Shown: positions 35,003 to 45,367, counted from the first letter of the stretch. The stretch: DNA of 64,000 bases from Paenibacillus cremeus (GCF_007786445.1 NZ_VNJI01000007.1:62001-126000), one strand, 5' to 3'. The notes: generated by a model not told the origin, from the letters alone. Numbers and translations: made by a program.

Positions 35003-35788
35003 TCAGTATTCGTCAAACCCGCTGGTAAACGTTTCATATGTAATCTCTTCGTCGGGTGTCGTACGCAGCTCCACAATGGCATCGAAATCATCGTAAGTGT
35101 ATTGGGATTCACGGATAAAAATATCCGGATGCTCAATGACCTTGGTCGACGGCATAGCCATAATTTCCTGCAAAAGCATATGATGCTTCTCGTTGGAGCG
35201 CAGGGTAGAAACGATCCCATCGATAATAAACACATTGTTCGGATTCATCTCATCCTCGGACAGCTGGCTGCGAACGGTTTGTCTAAGCAGCGTGGAAGAC
35301 ACAAACGTCCAGCGCTTATTGGAGCATACGCTTCCAGCAATGATCGACTCGGTCTTACCGACGCGCGGCATACCACGCAATCCAACGACACGGTTGCCTT
35401 CCTTCTTAAACAGCTCGCCAAGGAAATCGACCAGCAGACCAAGCTCGTCGCGCGTGAAGCGAAACGTCTTGTGATCGTCCGAATCACGTTCAATGTATCG
35501 CCCATGGCGAACAGCCAAAATGTCCACCAGCTTCGGAGGACGTAAAGCGGTTATAGTTATATTATCCACTTTTTTCAACATTTTACCCATTAATTCAATT
35601 TTTTCTTCATCATTGGTTTGCAAAAGCAGTCCACGGGTACGATCCTCCACCCCGTTAATCATGACGATGTTGATATCCAGCATCCCCATCAGAGAGGCCA
35701 TATCGCCCAAAAGTCCTGGACGGTTCTTATGAATTCTATATTCCATATACCATTGTTTTATTTCATTGTTGTTTTGTTCCGTTATCAT
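35003..35788 (-). CDS. ymfK: YmfK family protein (DUF3388), ACT-like plus P-loop
   Basis: About 261 residues. The first 85 look like an ACT regulatory domain (YRIHKNRPGLLGDMASLMGM). A second domain holds GMPRVGKT (about 139-146), which fits Walker A GxxxxGKT, and VFIID (about 186-190), which fits Walker B. The family is conserved in Bacillales but has no known function; an amino-acid- or nucleotide-sensing ATPase is inference. The ATG at 35788 follows GGAG by nine bases; upstream in-frame ATGs lack a ribosome site. Confidence 0.85.
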   Translation of the reverse strand: MITEQNNNEIKQWYMEYRIHKNRPGLLGDMASLMGMLDINIVMINGVEDRTRGLLLQTNDEEKIELMGKMLKKVDNITITALRPPKLVDILAVRHGRYIERDSDDHKTFRFTRDELGLLVDFLGELFKKEGNRVVGLRGMPRVGKTESIIAGSVCSNKRWTFVSSTLLRQTVRSQLSEDEMNPNNVFIIDGIVSTLRSNEKHHMLLQEIMAMPSTKVIEHPDIFIRESQYTYDDFDAIVELRTTPDEEITYETFTSGFDEY

Positions 35789-35873
35789 TTGGTTGATCTC
35801 CGTTCTGGTAATGTAAGTGAATAGGAAATATTCTACAATATTCGATAAAATCCTCCCGTTCATGGGGGAAAAG

Positions 35874-36710
35874 TTATGAATTCTTCAATATTTTCATTTC
35901 ATTGTCCGGAAACGGCTGAATACCAGGCTTCCAGCTATGCTTCTCCATCGTATCCAGCTGCCCGGCTAAAATCGCATCCCATTGCAGCTCGATGCCGGTT
36001 GCCGCGATATTCATAATCGGAACTTGCAGTGATTTCATTCGATTTAAGACGGTCGCATCCAAGGGGGCATACACTGCAATCCAGTTAGGTCCGTGCTGTC
36101 GGACTTGGAATTGGAACTGAGGATACCAGCCATCGGCATCAGCCATCGAAACGTACTCCCCTTCCTCGGACGGCGCCCACTCCGATGGAATCGGATAGCC
36201 GGTCTTGGTCACCCATTCGATAGTCCGGCCCGATACGAGCTGTTGGCGCACCCATTCATCCCACTCCGCCTGAAACCGCGCCTCCGGCACTTGCTTCCAC
36301 AGTACATTGTTGCTCTTAACTTGAACTTGCTGTCTGGCTACCGCATCGTCAATCAAAACCCATTTGCGCTCAGGTGATTGTTCAGCTGCCGGCAGGGCCG
36401 CCTGAATCAATGCATGGCCTACGACCAATACATAATCATAAGGTACGGATTTGATCTTGTCGATTTGTGCTTCAGTTAACGCAGATGTATTTTGCATCCA
36501 CTCGAAGGAGATATGGTTCTTATCCCGCCAGGCTACTAACGTGGAGTCCAATGATTTTTTGGCAGCGTCCGGTAAATCGGCTCCTGTTACGACCAAAACG
36601 GACGTTTTGCTTTGAAGCAGTGACGCATCGATGACCGGGATATTTTTCCCGCAGCCAGTCAATGTCATAATAACTAGGGCACAGCTAAGAACACCTTTAA
36701 CCCATTTCAT
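35874..36710 (-). CDS. Lipoprotein, possibly BMP/Med-like
   Basis: About 278 residues. The N-terminus MKWVKGVLSCALVIMTLTGCGK is a lipoprotein signal peptide with lipobox LTGC. The mature part reads like a two-lobed periplasmic-binding fold (VLVVTGADL, YDYVLVVGHALIQAAL, WVLIDDA, DATVLNRMKSLQVPIMNIAATG), somewhat like the BMP family, of which B. subtilis Med lies near here in some genomes by analogy. Function unknown. The ATG at 36710 follows AGAGG. It precedes ymfK. Confidence 0.7.
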   Translation of the reverse strand: MKWVKGVLSCALVIMTLTGCGKNIPVIDASLLQSKTSVLVVTGADLPDAAKKSLDSTLVAWRDKNHISFEWMQNTSALTEAQIDKIKSVPYDYVLVVGHALIQAALPAAEQSPERKWVLIDDAVARQQVQVKSNNVLWKQVPEARFQAEWDEWVRQQLVSGRTIEWVTKTGYPIPSEWAPSEEGEYVSMADADGWYPQFQFQVRQHGPNWIAVYAPLDATVLNRMKSLQVPIMNIAATGIELQWDAILAGQLDTMEKHSWKPGIQPFPDNEMKILKNS

Positions 36711-36776
36711 GAATCGATCCCAACCTCTTTCTGCTTTACACCGCAATGTCCCCATTATTATAGCAGATAAAGTCAG

Positions 36777-36843
36777 GAAAAGCCTCCCTTGAGGCGCGGT
36801 TTCATCCTGATTGCCAATGACCGCTGTCCAAGGAAGGCTTTAT
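36777..36843 (-). terminator. Terminator after the DUF3243 gene
   Basis: On the minus strand AAAGCCTTCCTTG pairs with CAAGGGAGGCTTT around an inner GCGG/CCGC arm, followed by T residues. Confidence 0.85.
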
Positions 36844-36857
36844 TCGTTCGATAAGAT

Positions 36858-37112
36858 TTAGCTGTTGGCTTTGGCCAGCTTCACCATGGCGCCTGCCAAG
36901 ACTCTCCGCTCACTTTCGTCGCACACATCCCAGAGCTCCTTAATTGCGCGTTCTTCTTTGTTCTCCGGGTCCACTTTGTCAGACAAAAATTCGCCGATTT
37001 GGAAGGCTAGATTGGAGATCGTCTCTTCACTCATTCCGACTTTCTCCGCTTGTTCGACACGCTCACCCAAAAACTCCTTCCAACGATCGAAAGCCTTCAA
37101 AACAGTAGCCAT
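36858..37112 (-). CDS. ymfJ: DUF3243 family protein (YmfJ)
   Basis: An 84-residue helical protein matching DUF3243/YmfJ, found beside ymfI in Bacillales (FDRWKEFLGERVEQAEKVGMS, then DKVDPENKEERAIKELWDV). No function is established. AGGAGG stands nine bases before the ATG. Confidence 0.9.
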   Translation of the reverse strand: MATVLKAFDRWKEFLGERVEQAEKVGMSEETISNLAFQIGEFLSDKVDPENKEERAIKELWDVCDESERRVLAGAMVKLAKANS

Positions 37113-37187
37113 GCTGTAATTCCTCCTCGAAGAAGATATGGTTAGTACAAAAATAATCTTCGCAAAAGGAGGTCACATTATTCAGCT

Positions 37188-37934
37188 TTAAGTGAGCCAG
37201 CCGCCGTTCGGACTGATGATTTGTCCGGTAATATATCCGGATTCAGGCAGCGCCAAAAAATAAACGAGTGAAGCGATTTCATCCGGTTGCGCAAAACGGC
37301 CCGCGGGAATATCATTTTCGATCGCCTGCTTTTCCTGCTCGTCGAAGCCCGCCATCATTAAGGTGTCAACTGCACCCGGTGCCACCGCATTCACGGTTAC
37401 ACCGGAAGGCGCCAGCTCTTTCGCTAATGCCTTGGTAAACGCATTGATACCGCCTTTAGCGGTGGAATAAGCCACTTCACAGGATGCGCCTGAGATCCCC
37501 CAAATGGAGGAAACGTTAATGATACGCCCGTATTTATTCGTGATCATCGGCTGCATAAACTGCTGCGTGGAAAGAAACGTGCCTTTCAAATTAATGCTCA
37601 TTATGTCATCCCACTGCTCTTCGGTAATATCCGAAAGCATGCCGTAATGCGAAACGCCTGCATTATTAACTAAAATATCAGGAATCATGTCATGATGCGC
37701 AAGCTTTTCTTGCATACGGATGATTTGCTCGCGGGAGCGAAGATCAGCGGTAACCGTTAACACGCGGGAGCCGTGGCTCATGCAGCTTCGAGCCGTTTCA
37801 TTGGCTGCTTCATGGGATTGAAGATAGTGGATGACCACATTCATGCCGACCGCCGAGAAACGGCGGGCGATCGCGGCGCCGATGCCGCGGCTCGCCCCTG
37901 TGATGAGCACCGTTTGCTGGGTAAAAGATTTCAC
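37188..37934 (-). CDS. ymfI: Elongation factor P 5-aminopentanone reductase YmfI
   Basis: A 248-residue short-chain dehydrogenase. The cofactor motif is TGASRGIG, then NNAG, the catalytic Ser in NVSSIWG and YxxxK in YSTAKGG. In B. subtilis YmfI reduces the 5-aminopentanone group on Lys32 of EF-P to 5-aminopentanol, easing translation of poly-proline. The role here is inferred from sequence and from the adjacent ymfF and ymfH. The start is GTG with AAGGAG upstream. Confidence 0.88.
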   Translation of the reverse strand: MKSFTQQTVLITGASRGIGAAIARRFSAVGMNVVIHYLQSHEAANETARSCMSHGSRVLTVTADLRSREQIIRMQEKLAHHDMIPDILVNNAGVSHYGMLSDITEEQWDDIMSINLKGTFLSTQQFMQPMITNKYGRIINVSSIWGISGASCEVAYSTAKGGINAFTKALAKELAPSGVTVNAVAPGAVDTLMMAGFDEQEKQAIENDIPAGRFAQPDEIASLVYFLALPESGYITGQIISPNGGWLT

Positions 37935-37943
37935 TGAAATTCA

Positions 37944-39227
37944 CTACTCCTTACTGGCTACAAGCGAAACCGCTTTTTGCTTCCAATCGAAATGCTGGCG
38001 CAGACGCTCGTTCACATCTTCAATCGTTATGCTCTCATAGATAGGCAAAATATCGAACAAATCGATGCCCTTGAAGCGGAGCTTTGTGAATTCGTTCGCA
38101 ATGGACTCAGGTGAGTTCAATTGCCGCAAAAAGGCGCCGATTTTTTTCTTTTTGCTTCGTTCAAAATCCGCCGCCGCAACGCCTGTCGCTTTTACTTTAT
38201 CGATCTCTTCCTGTATTCTAGCCATCATCTGATCCGGATCTTTCGTATCCCCGCCGATGACGGAAAATGCATAGCCTTCAGCAATGTTATATTCCGAGCC
38301 GAACGAGTCGGAGATGAGCTGCTCATCATACAGCTTCTGATAAATAGCCGAGCTTGGGCTAAGCAAAATATCCAGCAGCACCTTCATCGCGAGCTCCCGC
38401 TTCAGCATCTCGTTGCCTCGCAGCGGCTGTCCAGGCTCTTTGCATCCGAACAAGCATTTTGGCAGAGATACAGGTAAAACCGTGTGCTTTAGCGGGGCTT
38501 TTACCGTTGGCGGCTCCGCATCAAAGTAACGTTCAATTTTGCCCTGCGGCGGATAGTTTTTGCCTGCCTGATTTTGCCGAACGAGCTCCATGATCTCCTC
38601 GGGATTCACTCCCCCAACCACGAATAAGCTCATATTGCTTGGATGATAAAAGGTATGGTAGCAATCGTACAGCATCTCTTTCGTAATCTCGGTGATGGAT
38701 GCTATAGTTCCTGCAATATCAATATGGACAGGATGCGTGTGATACATCGTCTCGATCAATCCAAAATACGACCGCCAGTCGGGATTATCCTCATACATCT
38801 TGATCTCTTGCCCGATAATGCCTTTTTCCTTCTCGACGTTTGCATCGGTGAAATAAGGATTTTGAACGAAGTTGATTAACGTTGTTAAATTTTCTTTAAT
38901 TTGACCTGTAGCCGAGAACAAGTAGGCTGTGCGATCAAAGCTAGTGAAGGCGTTAGCGGATGCTCCTTGGGCTGCAAACACGGAGAAAATGTCTCCCGTC
39001 GGCTCCTCGAACATTTTGTGCTCCAGGAAGTGCGCAATGCCGTCTGGCACTTTCTTTTCTTCGCCCCCCTCCACCTGAAAATGATTGTCGATCGAGCCGT
39101 ATTTAGTGGAAAAGGTAGCGTAGGTTTTTTGAAATCCTTCCTTCGGAAGAATAAAGACGCTTAACCCGTTTGGGAGCTGCTCCGTATAGAGTGTCTCTCT
39201 AACGTGTGGATAAGGGACGACTTGCAT
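37944..39227 (-). CDS. ymfH: M16-family peptidase-like protein YmfH (EF-P modification)
   Basis: A 427-residue M16 protein. It has the inverted zinc motif HFLEH (about residue 65) and a downstream Glu in EKEKGIIGQEI, so it is likely the catalytic partner of the inactive YmfF. In B. subtilis YmfF/YmfH are required for the 5-aminopentanol form of EF-P. It follows ymfF after one base and precedes ymfI by nine bases. Confidence 0.9.
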   Translation of the reverse strand: MQVVPYPHVRETLYTEQLPNGLSVFILPKEGFQKTYATFSTKYGSIDNHFQVEGGEEKKVPDGIAHFLEHKMFEEPTGDIFSVFAAQGASANAFTSFDRTAYLFSATGQIKENLTTLINFVQNPYFTDANVEKEKGIIGQEIKMYEDNPDWRSYFGLIETMYHTHPVHIDIAGTIASITEITKEMLYDCYHTFYHPSNMSLFVVGGVNPEEIMELVRQNQAGKNYPPQGKIERYFDAEPPTVKAPLKHTVLPVSLPKCLFGCKEPGQPLRGNEMLKRELAMKVLLDILLSPSSAIYQKLYDEQLISDSFGSEYNIAEGYAFSVIGGDTKDPDQMMARIQEEIDKVKATGVAAADFERSKKKKIGAFLRQLNSPESIANEFTKLRFKGIDLFDILPIYESITIEDVNERLRQHFDWKQKAVSLVASKE

Positions 39228-39228
39228 G

Positions 39229-40533
39229 CTATGCTTCCCCCTTTTTGTCGCGTAAAAAATAAACAGTATCCAGCTTCACATACTTCGCCATTTCTTGTAT
39301 GCGCGGCTTGTCAATCCGCTCCACTGCATCGATCAAGGCCGGAACCGTACGCTCAGCCCCTGAAAGAATGTTGTTAAAATCAAACGCAATAAGCTCAAAC
39401 GCCGAATCCTGAAGCTCGCGCAGATGCGCAGTAATCATCGCTTGGGTTTGCTGCAGCTCAGTATCGCTGATTTGTCCGTCTTCCATCGCTTGAAGCTGCT
39501 CTTTGATAATGTTGACGGCCTTCACATAGTTGCCAATCTCTATCCCGGACTGGATCGTCAAAATTCCCTTATGTCCATCGAGCCTCGAGGAAGCGTAGTA
39601 CGCGAGACTGGCCTTCTCCCGCACATTGGTGAACAGCTTGGAATGCGGATACCCGCCTAAAATGCCGTTGTACATCAGTGCCGCAGGATAAGATTCATCA
39701 CCATACGATGTGTCTACCCGAAGTCCCATATTGAGCTTTCCTTGATTAACGTCCAGCCGTTCTACCACTTCTTTAATCTGGGCCACTTGGCGGTGCTCCG
39801 GTTTTCTGGTGTAGGAGGCGGCGGAGCCATTGTCGATCTGGAAGTAACGCTCAATCAGCGGCAATACCTGCTCCAGGCTGGTATGACCCACCACGTATAT
39901 GTCGATCGGTGCACTCTGCATGAATTGCTTGTACCGGTTCATCAGTCCGTCCGCTGTAATGGCTTGCAGATCGGATATTTTGCCTAACGGATGGAGCCTG
40001 TAAGGCTCATCGCTGCACATTTCCTCGACACAACGCTCGGCTGCGTACCGAATTTTATCATTAATAATGGCCTCAAGCCGCTTCTGCAGCGTCGCTTTTT
40101 CCGAATCTACATACTTCTTATAAAAGGCTGTACCCTCCAGCGCCGGCTGCGTAACCGCTTCGCCTAGGAACTGGATCGCCTGCTCCAATAGCGATTCGCT
40201 GCTGGACACAAACGCATCCTGGATGACATCCATACGGAACTGCAGCATCTGGTAGTCGCCGCGCTTGTAAATATCGAACCCAAAGCCCGCTCCGTACAAA
40301 TCATCCAACCGTTCACGGAACTGCTTGGTTTCCGGGTATGTCTTACTGCCTCTCCTGAGCACAAAGGGGATGAGCGCCGTGGATGTCACGGTGTCTTCTT
40401 GCAGCGGGCAGCCGATGTATGCCGAGATGGCAAATGTTTTGAATTGCTCGGTGGGAAGCACATGCACACGGATGCCGCGCGAAGTGCCTCGTTCAAATTG
40501 AATTTGCTTCAAGGATGAAACAACTCCCTTCAT
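39229..40533 (-). CDS. ymfF: Inactive M16-family protein YmfF (EF-P modification)
   Basis: About 434 residues with two M16 domains but no HxxEH zinc motif: the corresponding stretch reads LIPFVLRRGSKTYPET. It is the non-catalytic partner of YmfH. The start is not firm: ATG at 40533, an ATG four codons earlier (40545), or a TTG behind GAAGGGAG seven codons later are all possible. First gene of the ymfF-ymfH-ymfI-ymfJ unit. Confidence 0.88.
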   Translation of the reverse strand: MKGVVSSLKQIQFERGTSRGIRVHVLPTEQFKTFAISAYIGCPLQEDTVTSTALIPFVLRRGSKTYPETKQFRERLDDLYGAGFGFDIYKRGDYQMLQFRMDVIQDAFVSSSESLLEQAIQFLGEAVTQPALEGTAFYKKYVDSEKATLQKRLEAIINDKIRYAAERCVEEMCSDEPYRLHPLGKISDLQAITADGLMNRYKQFMQSAPIDIYVVGHTSLEQVLPLIERYFQIDNGSAASYTRKPEHRQVAQIKEVVERLDVNQGKLNMGLRVDTSYGDESYPAALMYNGILGGYPHSKLFTNVREKASLAYYASSRLDGHKGILTIQSGIEIGNYVKAVNIIKEQLQAMEDGQISDTELQQTQAMITAHLRELQDSAFELIAFDFNNILSGAERTVPALIDAVERIDKPRIQEMAKYVKLDTVYFLRDKKGEA

Positions 40534-40599
40534 AATCGTGCACATCCCTACGGCTGAATGTTTTCAGACTCTTCAATTGAAAGCCTTCAGCCCAATTCC

Positions 40600-40629
40600 A
40601 TTATATTCCTACATAAACAGAAGAAGCAA
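40600..40629 (-). promoter_or_regulatory. SigA promoter of ymfF operon
   Basis: On the minus strand TTGCTT (40629-40624), 18 bases, perfect TATAAT (40605-40600), about 67 bases before ymfF. Confidence 0.65.
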
Positions 40630-40700
40630 CCTACGCAGCATGCCCGCCAAGCCAGCGCTAGACAGGCATACTTAAGTACCGGTCACTTCTATCCAATGCC

Positions 40701-41543
40701 TTATTTACAAAAAATATGTTTACCGATTTGCTTCACCTGCGGACGGCTCCAAATCCATGCGGAGGTCGCCGTCTCCGGGTTGAAATAGTAGATGCAGCCA
40801 CCGCTCGGGTCCGAGCCGTTGACAGCTTCCATAACCGCTTTTTTCGAGGATTCATTGGGCGTGAGCCAAATTTGCCCGTCCGCTACAGCAGTAAACGCAC
40901 CCGGCTGAAAAATGACACCGGAGACGGTATTCGGGAAGCTTGGCGATTTGACGCGGTTCAGGATGACAGCCGCCACTGCGACTTGGCCGATGAAAGGCTC
41001 ACCCCGGGCTTCACCGTTTACGGCGTTTGCCATCAGGTTTATATCCTGTTGGGACAAGCCAAGCTTCGTGTTGGGCGTCATGCCCGCACTTTCCGTCGTG
41101 ACTGTGCTGCTGCCACCTCCACCGCCAGTTGCAGCTCCTCCACCGCCTCCACCGCTAGCGCTGCCAGCTTGAGGCGCATTAGCGGATCCAGTGACCCAAG
41201 GAGGCAAATCCGATGCTTTCGCCTTCCAATCCTTCGTTGCTTCCCACAGCTTTACCTTCGTCTTATCGCCAACAATACCATCCACCGTCAGGCCGAATTC
41301 GGATTGAAACCATTTGAGCGATTTTAATGTTTGGTAGCCAAAATCGCCGTCGACGTTTCCATTATAAAAGCCCAGATACTTTAAGCGCCCTTGAAGCTCA
41401 TATACATCGGCGGTACTGCTGGCACCATAGCGAATCTCTTTATCGCTGAAGGTACGCTCCGTATTCATGCGATGCTTGAGCTCCAGCCCGGCAAATAAAA
41501 CCAAGACCATACATACCGTGATCACGACCAGTCGTTTATTCAT
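40701..41543 (-). CDS. sleB: Spore cortex-lytic enzyme SleB-type
   Basis: A 280-residue exported protein: N-terminal membrane/signal helix (about 5-22), a peptidoglycan-binding domain (about 45-100; LQGRLKYLGFYNGNVDGDFGYQTL), a Gly-rich linker (about 128-150) and a SleB catalytic domain (about 165-280) with the catalytic Glu in NGEARGE. SleB is a lytic transglycosylase that opens the cortex on germination. B. subtilis sleB is followed by ypeB; no ypeB is seen here. A possible SigG promoter lies upstream. Confidence 0.92.
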   Translation of the reverse strand: MNKRLVVITVCMVLVLFAGLELKHRMNTERTFSDKEIRYGASSTADVYELQGRLKYLGFYNGNVDGDFGYQTLKSLKWFQSEFGLTVDGIVGDKTKVKLWEATKDWKAKASDLPPWVTGSANAPQAGSASGGGGGGAATGGGGGSSTVTTESAGMTPNTKLGLSQQDINLMANAVNGEARGEPFIGQVAVAAVILNRVKSPSFPNTVSGVIFQPGAFTAVADGQIWLTPNESSKKAVMEAVNGSDPSGGCIYYFNPETATSAWIWSRPQVKQIGKHIFCK

Positions 41544-41568
41544 TCGCGACTACTCACCTTTCTCGCCA

Positions 41569-41598
41569 TCGTATCGGCTGCTGCACAAAATGAATGCA
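41569..41598 (-). promoter_or_regulatory. Candidate SigG promoter of sleB
   Basis: On the minus strand TGCATT (41598-41593), 17 bases, GATACGA (41575-41569), close to the SigG pattern TGNATA and CATACTA, 25 bases before the sleB ATG. B. subtilis sleB is a SigG gene. Confidence 0.45.
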
Positions 41599-41669
41599 CC
41601 GGGAAATTCCCGGCTCAGCAGCCAACCTTTTTACGGTTATTATGAGAAAGTGAGTCAGCTTCTATTCAG

Positions 41670-41700
41670 CAAAAAGAGGGAATGCTTGGCATCCCCTCCC
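41670..41700 (-). terminator. Terminator of spoIIIE
   Basis: On the minus strand GAGGGGATGC pairs with GCATTCCCTC (one mismatch) over three bases and is followed by five T residues, 11 bases after the spoIIIE stop. Confidence 0.85.
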
Positions 41701-41710
41701 CTCACTTATG

Positions 41711-44296
41711 CTATGAACTTAGACGATTCAGATGGTACTGCTCTAAAGTTACGAGGACCTCCCGAGGCTTACTGCCTTCATAAGGTCCGACCACACCGCG
41801 AGCTTCCATCGTATCAATCAACCGGGCAGCCCGGGTGTAGCCGACTCGCATGCGCCGCTGCAGCAACGACACGGATGCCTGCTTGGCTTCAAGGATAATC
41901 TGCACGGCTTGGTCATACAGCTCATCTTCGAATTGCTCCTGCGTTTCTTGTTGTTCCTCGACCTGCGGAACCATATCCTCGACGTACTTCGCTTCGCCTT
42001 GGGTTCTCACGAAGTTAACCACCGTCTCTACCTCATTATCGGATAGGAAGGCTCCTTGCACCCTGACCGGCTTGGAAGCGCCCATCGGAAGATACAGCAT
42101 ATCTCCCCGACCAAGCAGCTTCTCTGCTCCAACCATGTCCAGAATCGTACGTGAGTCCACTTGCGACGACACCCCGAAGGCGATCCGGGACGGAATGTTC
42201 GCTTTGATAACCCCCGTAATGACGTCAACCGACGGCCTCTGGGTAGCGATAATCAAATGAATCCCGGCGGCACGCGCCATTTGGGCTAAGCGGCAGATGG
42301 AATCTTCCACGTCGTTCGAAGCTACCATCATCAAATCCGCAAGCTCGTCCACGATTACGACGATAAACGGCAGTGGAGCGCCGGACTGCGTTTCCAACAG
42401 CATCGTATTGTAGCCTTCAATGTTCCGCGTCCCGCTCTTGGAGAACAGCTCATACCGTTTCTCCATCTCCACGACGACCTTCTTCAGCGCGAGCGCTGCG
42501 CGTCGTGGATCGGTGACGACCGGTGCGAGCAAATGAGGAATGCCGTTATAAACGTTCAATTCCACCATCTTCGGGTCAATCATCAAAAATTTGACTTCGT
42601 CCGGCTTCGCTTTATACAACACACTGGTTATGATCCCGTTGATACAAACCGATTTCCCTGAGCCGGTGGCGCCGGCGACGAGCATGTGCGGCATCCGGGC
42701 CAAGTTGCCAACGATCGGCTGACCGGATATATCGCGGCCCAATGTAATGGACAGCTTGGCTGCGGAATCCTGGAACGCCGGGCTCTCCATCACCTCTCGC
42801 ATGGTAACCACCGAGACTTCCGAATTCGGCACCTCAATACCGATCGCCGATTTCCCTGGAATCGGTGCTTCCATCCGAATATCCTTCGCTGCAAGCGCAA
42901 GCGCGATATCGTCGGTTAAGCTCACGATCCGGCTCACTTTTACGCCTACATCCGGCTGAATCTCAAACCTAGTGACCGCCGGTCCGCGCACGACCTCGAG
43001 CACCTTGGCACGTACGCCAAAGCTCTCAAGCGTGGCTTCCAGCTTTCGCGCAATCGCTTTGTAATCCATGCCATCTGCGCCTTTGCCTGCAGCCGGCTTA
43101 GCTAGCAGCTGAAGCGATGGCAGCTCATACGGGATTTCCAGCGGCTTGTTGCCGATGTCAAAATCCTCTTCAGCACCCGCGTCGCTCTCTTCCTCTTTCG
43201 CTTGGGAGGCTTTGGCGGCGTTTGTGGGACCATTAGCAGAAGCACTTTTATCCTCTGCAAAGCTCTTTCCATTGGTAATACCAACCTCAGACTCTTGCTT
43301 CACCTGCTCCTGGAAATCACGAATGACAGGAATCGCCGATTCGCCAGCGTCATCCTGCTCTTCGTCCTTGAAGGCAGCCGACTTGAGCGTGTCGGGGTAG
43401 GCTGGATCCGGCTCTGCGGAATAGACCGTCACCTCAGCCTCTTGCGTCTCCTGCGCCTTCTGCGCTTTCCCAGCAGCCTTCTCCGGCTCCTTGGAAGGAT
43501 TAATAAGCTCAAAGAATAGAGAGCGCTTCTTGCGTGCTCGATGCTCCTTCTTCTCCGGGCGCAGTGTTTCTTCATCGAATTCATCATCCACATGAACAAA
43601 GGCCGCCGCTGGCTTCTTTTTTTTCTCCACCGCGGCAGTGGAGGCTTTAGGGGCTTGTTTGCGCTCCAGCAGTATTCGTTTTATGTATTGGCCAAGCAGC
43701 GTTTCCGAGAACTTCTTCCGCCCTCGGATCCGATCGATCAAATCCCCGACCGACAAGCCAGTCAGAAGAATAAAGCCGGTAATAAACAGCGTGTATTGCA
43801 GCAGTCTTGCGCCAAGGTTATCGAACAGGAAGTAGAACACCGAGTACAGCAGCGCCCCGATCATTCCTCCGCCCACGCTGTCCGTCAAGATGGCTTGACC
43901 TTTCCCCGTCGATTCGAGTCCAGCTACCATACTGACCCACGTCTGCGAAAAAATTTGGCCGGCTGTAAAGTTGCCTTTTGGAAACAGCTGCGCGAACAAG
44001 CTGATATGGCTCATAAGCAGCAGCGATAGCAGGATCAGCAGCAGCCCCGACTTCCTCGCGGTTCTCCAAACGGGCCACTCGCGTTTCATCATGATGTACA
44101 AGCCCGTGTATATAAAAATTAGCGGGATGATAAAATCGAAGGTGCCGATCACAAAACGGAACAAATACGTCAGAGATCGTGCAACCGACCCTTCACGGGA
44201 TAAAGCGATAATCGATAACGTCAAGATGACAATGCCATACAGCTCAAATTTTAAGTTCGTCTTGATTCCTTTGCCCTTTTTCCTCTTTCTGGACAA
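41711..44296 (-). CDS. spoIIIE: DNA translocase FtsK/SpoIIIE
   Basis: An 861-residue membrane DNA pump that moves the chromosome into the forespore. Four or five membrane helices (about 18-175), a charged linker (about 205-385), the motor domain with Walker [12 protein letters not shown] and Walker [13 protein letters not shown], and a C-terminal winged-helix gamma domain ([21 protein letters not shown]) that reads SRS/KOPS-type DNA signals. The start is TTG at 44296 behind GGGGGTGAG. It follows ylzJ as in B. subtilis. Confidence 0.96.
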   Translation of the reverse strand: MSRKRKKGKGIKTNLKFELYGIVILTLSIIALSREGSVARSLTYLFRFVIGTFDFIIPLIFIYTGLYIMMKREWPVWRTARKSGLLLILLSLLLMSHISLFAQLFPKGNFTAGQIFSQTWVSMVAGLESTGKGQAILTDSVGGGMIGALLYSVFYFLFDNLGARLLQYTLFITGFILLTGLSVGDLIDRIRGRKKFSETLLGQYIKRILLERKQAPKASTAAVEKKKKPAAAFVHVDDEFDEETLRPEKKEHRARKKRSLFFELINPSKEPEKAAGKAQKAQETQEAEVTVYSAEPDPAYPDTLKSAAFKDEEQDDAGESAIPVIRDFQEQVKQESEVGITNGKSFAEDKSASANGPTNAAKASQAKEEESDAGAEEDFDIGNKPLEIPYELPSLQLLAKPAAGKGADGMDYKAIARKLEATLESFGVRAKVLEVVRGPAVTRFEIQPDVGVKVSRIVSLTDDIALALAAKDIRMEAPIPGKSAIGIEVPNSEVSVVTMREVMESPAFQDSAAKLSITLGRDISGQPIVGNLARMPHMLVAGATGSGKSVCINGIITSVLYKAKPDEVKFLMIDPKMVELNVYNGIPHLLAPVVTDPRRAALALKKVVVEMEKRYELFSKSGTRNIEGYNTMLLETQSGAPLPFIVVIVDELADLMMVASNDVEDSICRLAQMARAAGIHLIIATQRPSVDVITGVIKANIPSRIAFGVSSQVDSRTILDMVGAEKLLGRGDMLYLPMGASKPVRVQGAFLSDNEVETVVNFVRTQGEAKYVEDMVPQVEEQQETQEQFEDELYDQAVQIILEAKQASVSLLQRRMRVGYTRAARLIDTMEARGVVGPYEGSKPREVLVTLEQYHLNRLSS

Positions 44297-44360
44297 GGCC
44301 GCTCACCCCCAAGTTCTTATTATACCATAAACTGGGGTGGCACTACATGCATCCGAATGG

Positions 44361-44585
44361 CTAGTTTGCGAATACTGGCTGGAACTCGATCAACCGGCCA
44401 GGGGCATACTGCGGGTTGAGATAGTCTTGGGGATTGCAGCTGAGCAGCCGTACAATCGTTGCTTGATGCGGATTGATTTGCTGCACTTGCATTGTCACGC
44501 CATTGATAACGATCTCCACGGGCGTTTCCACATCCTCCACTCCTTGCATGACCGTTTCATATGGCAAAATCGAGTAATGAATCAT
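44361..44585 (-). CDS. ylzJ: YlzJ-like protein
   Basis: Seventy-four residues, matching the small YlzJ family between tepA and spoIIIE ([15 protein letters not shown], then [12 protein letters not shown]). Function unknown. It overlaps tepA by four bases. Confidence 0.88.
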   Translation of the reverse strand: MIHYSILPYETVMQGVEDVETPVEIVINGVTMQVQQINPHQATIVRLLSCNPQDYLNPQYAPGRLIEFQPVFAN

Positions 44586-45367
44586 TGAACCATCCCTCCA
44601 GTATTCGCTTTTCGGCGCTCTTCGATTAGCCGATTCAATTCGCGGATTCCTTCACCAACTCCGCCGAGAGCGTCGATTAAACCGAACTTCACCGCATCCG
44701 GTCCCACTACAGACGTTCCGATATCCCGTGTCAGTTCACCGGTTTTGAACATGAGCTCTTTAAATTTTTCGTCCGAAATGTTGGAGTGCCTTGTCACAAA
44801 CTTGATGACCCGCTCCTGCATTTTATCCAAATACTCGAACGTCTGGGGAACGCCAATGACAAGCCCGTTCAAGCGAATCGGATGAATCGTCATCGTAGCG
44901 GTTTCCGCGATCAGAGAGTAGTTGGAGGCGACCGCAATCGGCACCCCTATGCTGTGTCCCCCGCCTAAAACGAGCGTAACGGTAGGCTTGGATAAGGTAG
45001 CTATCATCTCGGCGATGGCCAGCCCCGCTTCCACGTCTCCACCCACGGTGTTCAAAATAATTAGAACGCCTTCAATTTTCGGATTCTGCTCGGCTGCTAC
45101 CAGCTGTGGAATCAAATGCTCATATTTAGTCGTTTTATTCTGCGGAGGCAGCACGATATGCCCCTCGATCTGCCCAATGATGGTCATGCAAAAAATATTC
45201 GATTCACCCGTTGGCGTGACCGTTTGCCCCAGCTGCTGAATGGCTTCAACGGTTGCGTTTTTGCGTGCATCCTCCGTCATGGGTGGTGATTGCGGCTGTT
45301 CTTCTTCCTGCTTGTTGTTCGATAAAATATACATCCCGGATTCCCCCTGGGTTGCCCCTGACACCAT
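44582..45367 (-). CDS. tepA: ClpP-family protease TepA (translocation-enhancing protein)
   Basis: A 261-residue ClpP-fold protein. The catalytic Ser is in GGGHSIGVP and the His in MTIHPI. B. subtilis TepA (YmfB) affects degradation of small acid-soluble spore proteins or protein export; both have been reported. A Gln/Pro-rich N-terminal stretch (about 18-30) is not part of the fold. The ATG follows GGAGG. It lies downstream of rnjB. Confidence 0.92.
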   Translation of the reverse strand: MVSGATQGESGMYILSNNKQEEEQPQSPPMTEDARKNATVEAIQQLGQTVTPTGESNIFCMTIIGQIEGHIVLPPQNKTTKYEHLIPQLVAAEQNPKIEGVLIILNTVGGDVEAGLAIAEMIATLSKPTVTLVLGGGHSIGVPIAVASNYSLIAETATMTIHPIRLNGLVIGVPQTFEYLDKMQERVIKFVTRHSNISDEKFKELMFKTGELTRDIGTSVVGPDAVKFGLIDALGGVGEGIRELNRLIEERRKANTGGMVQ

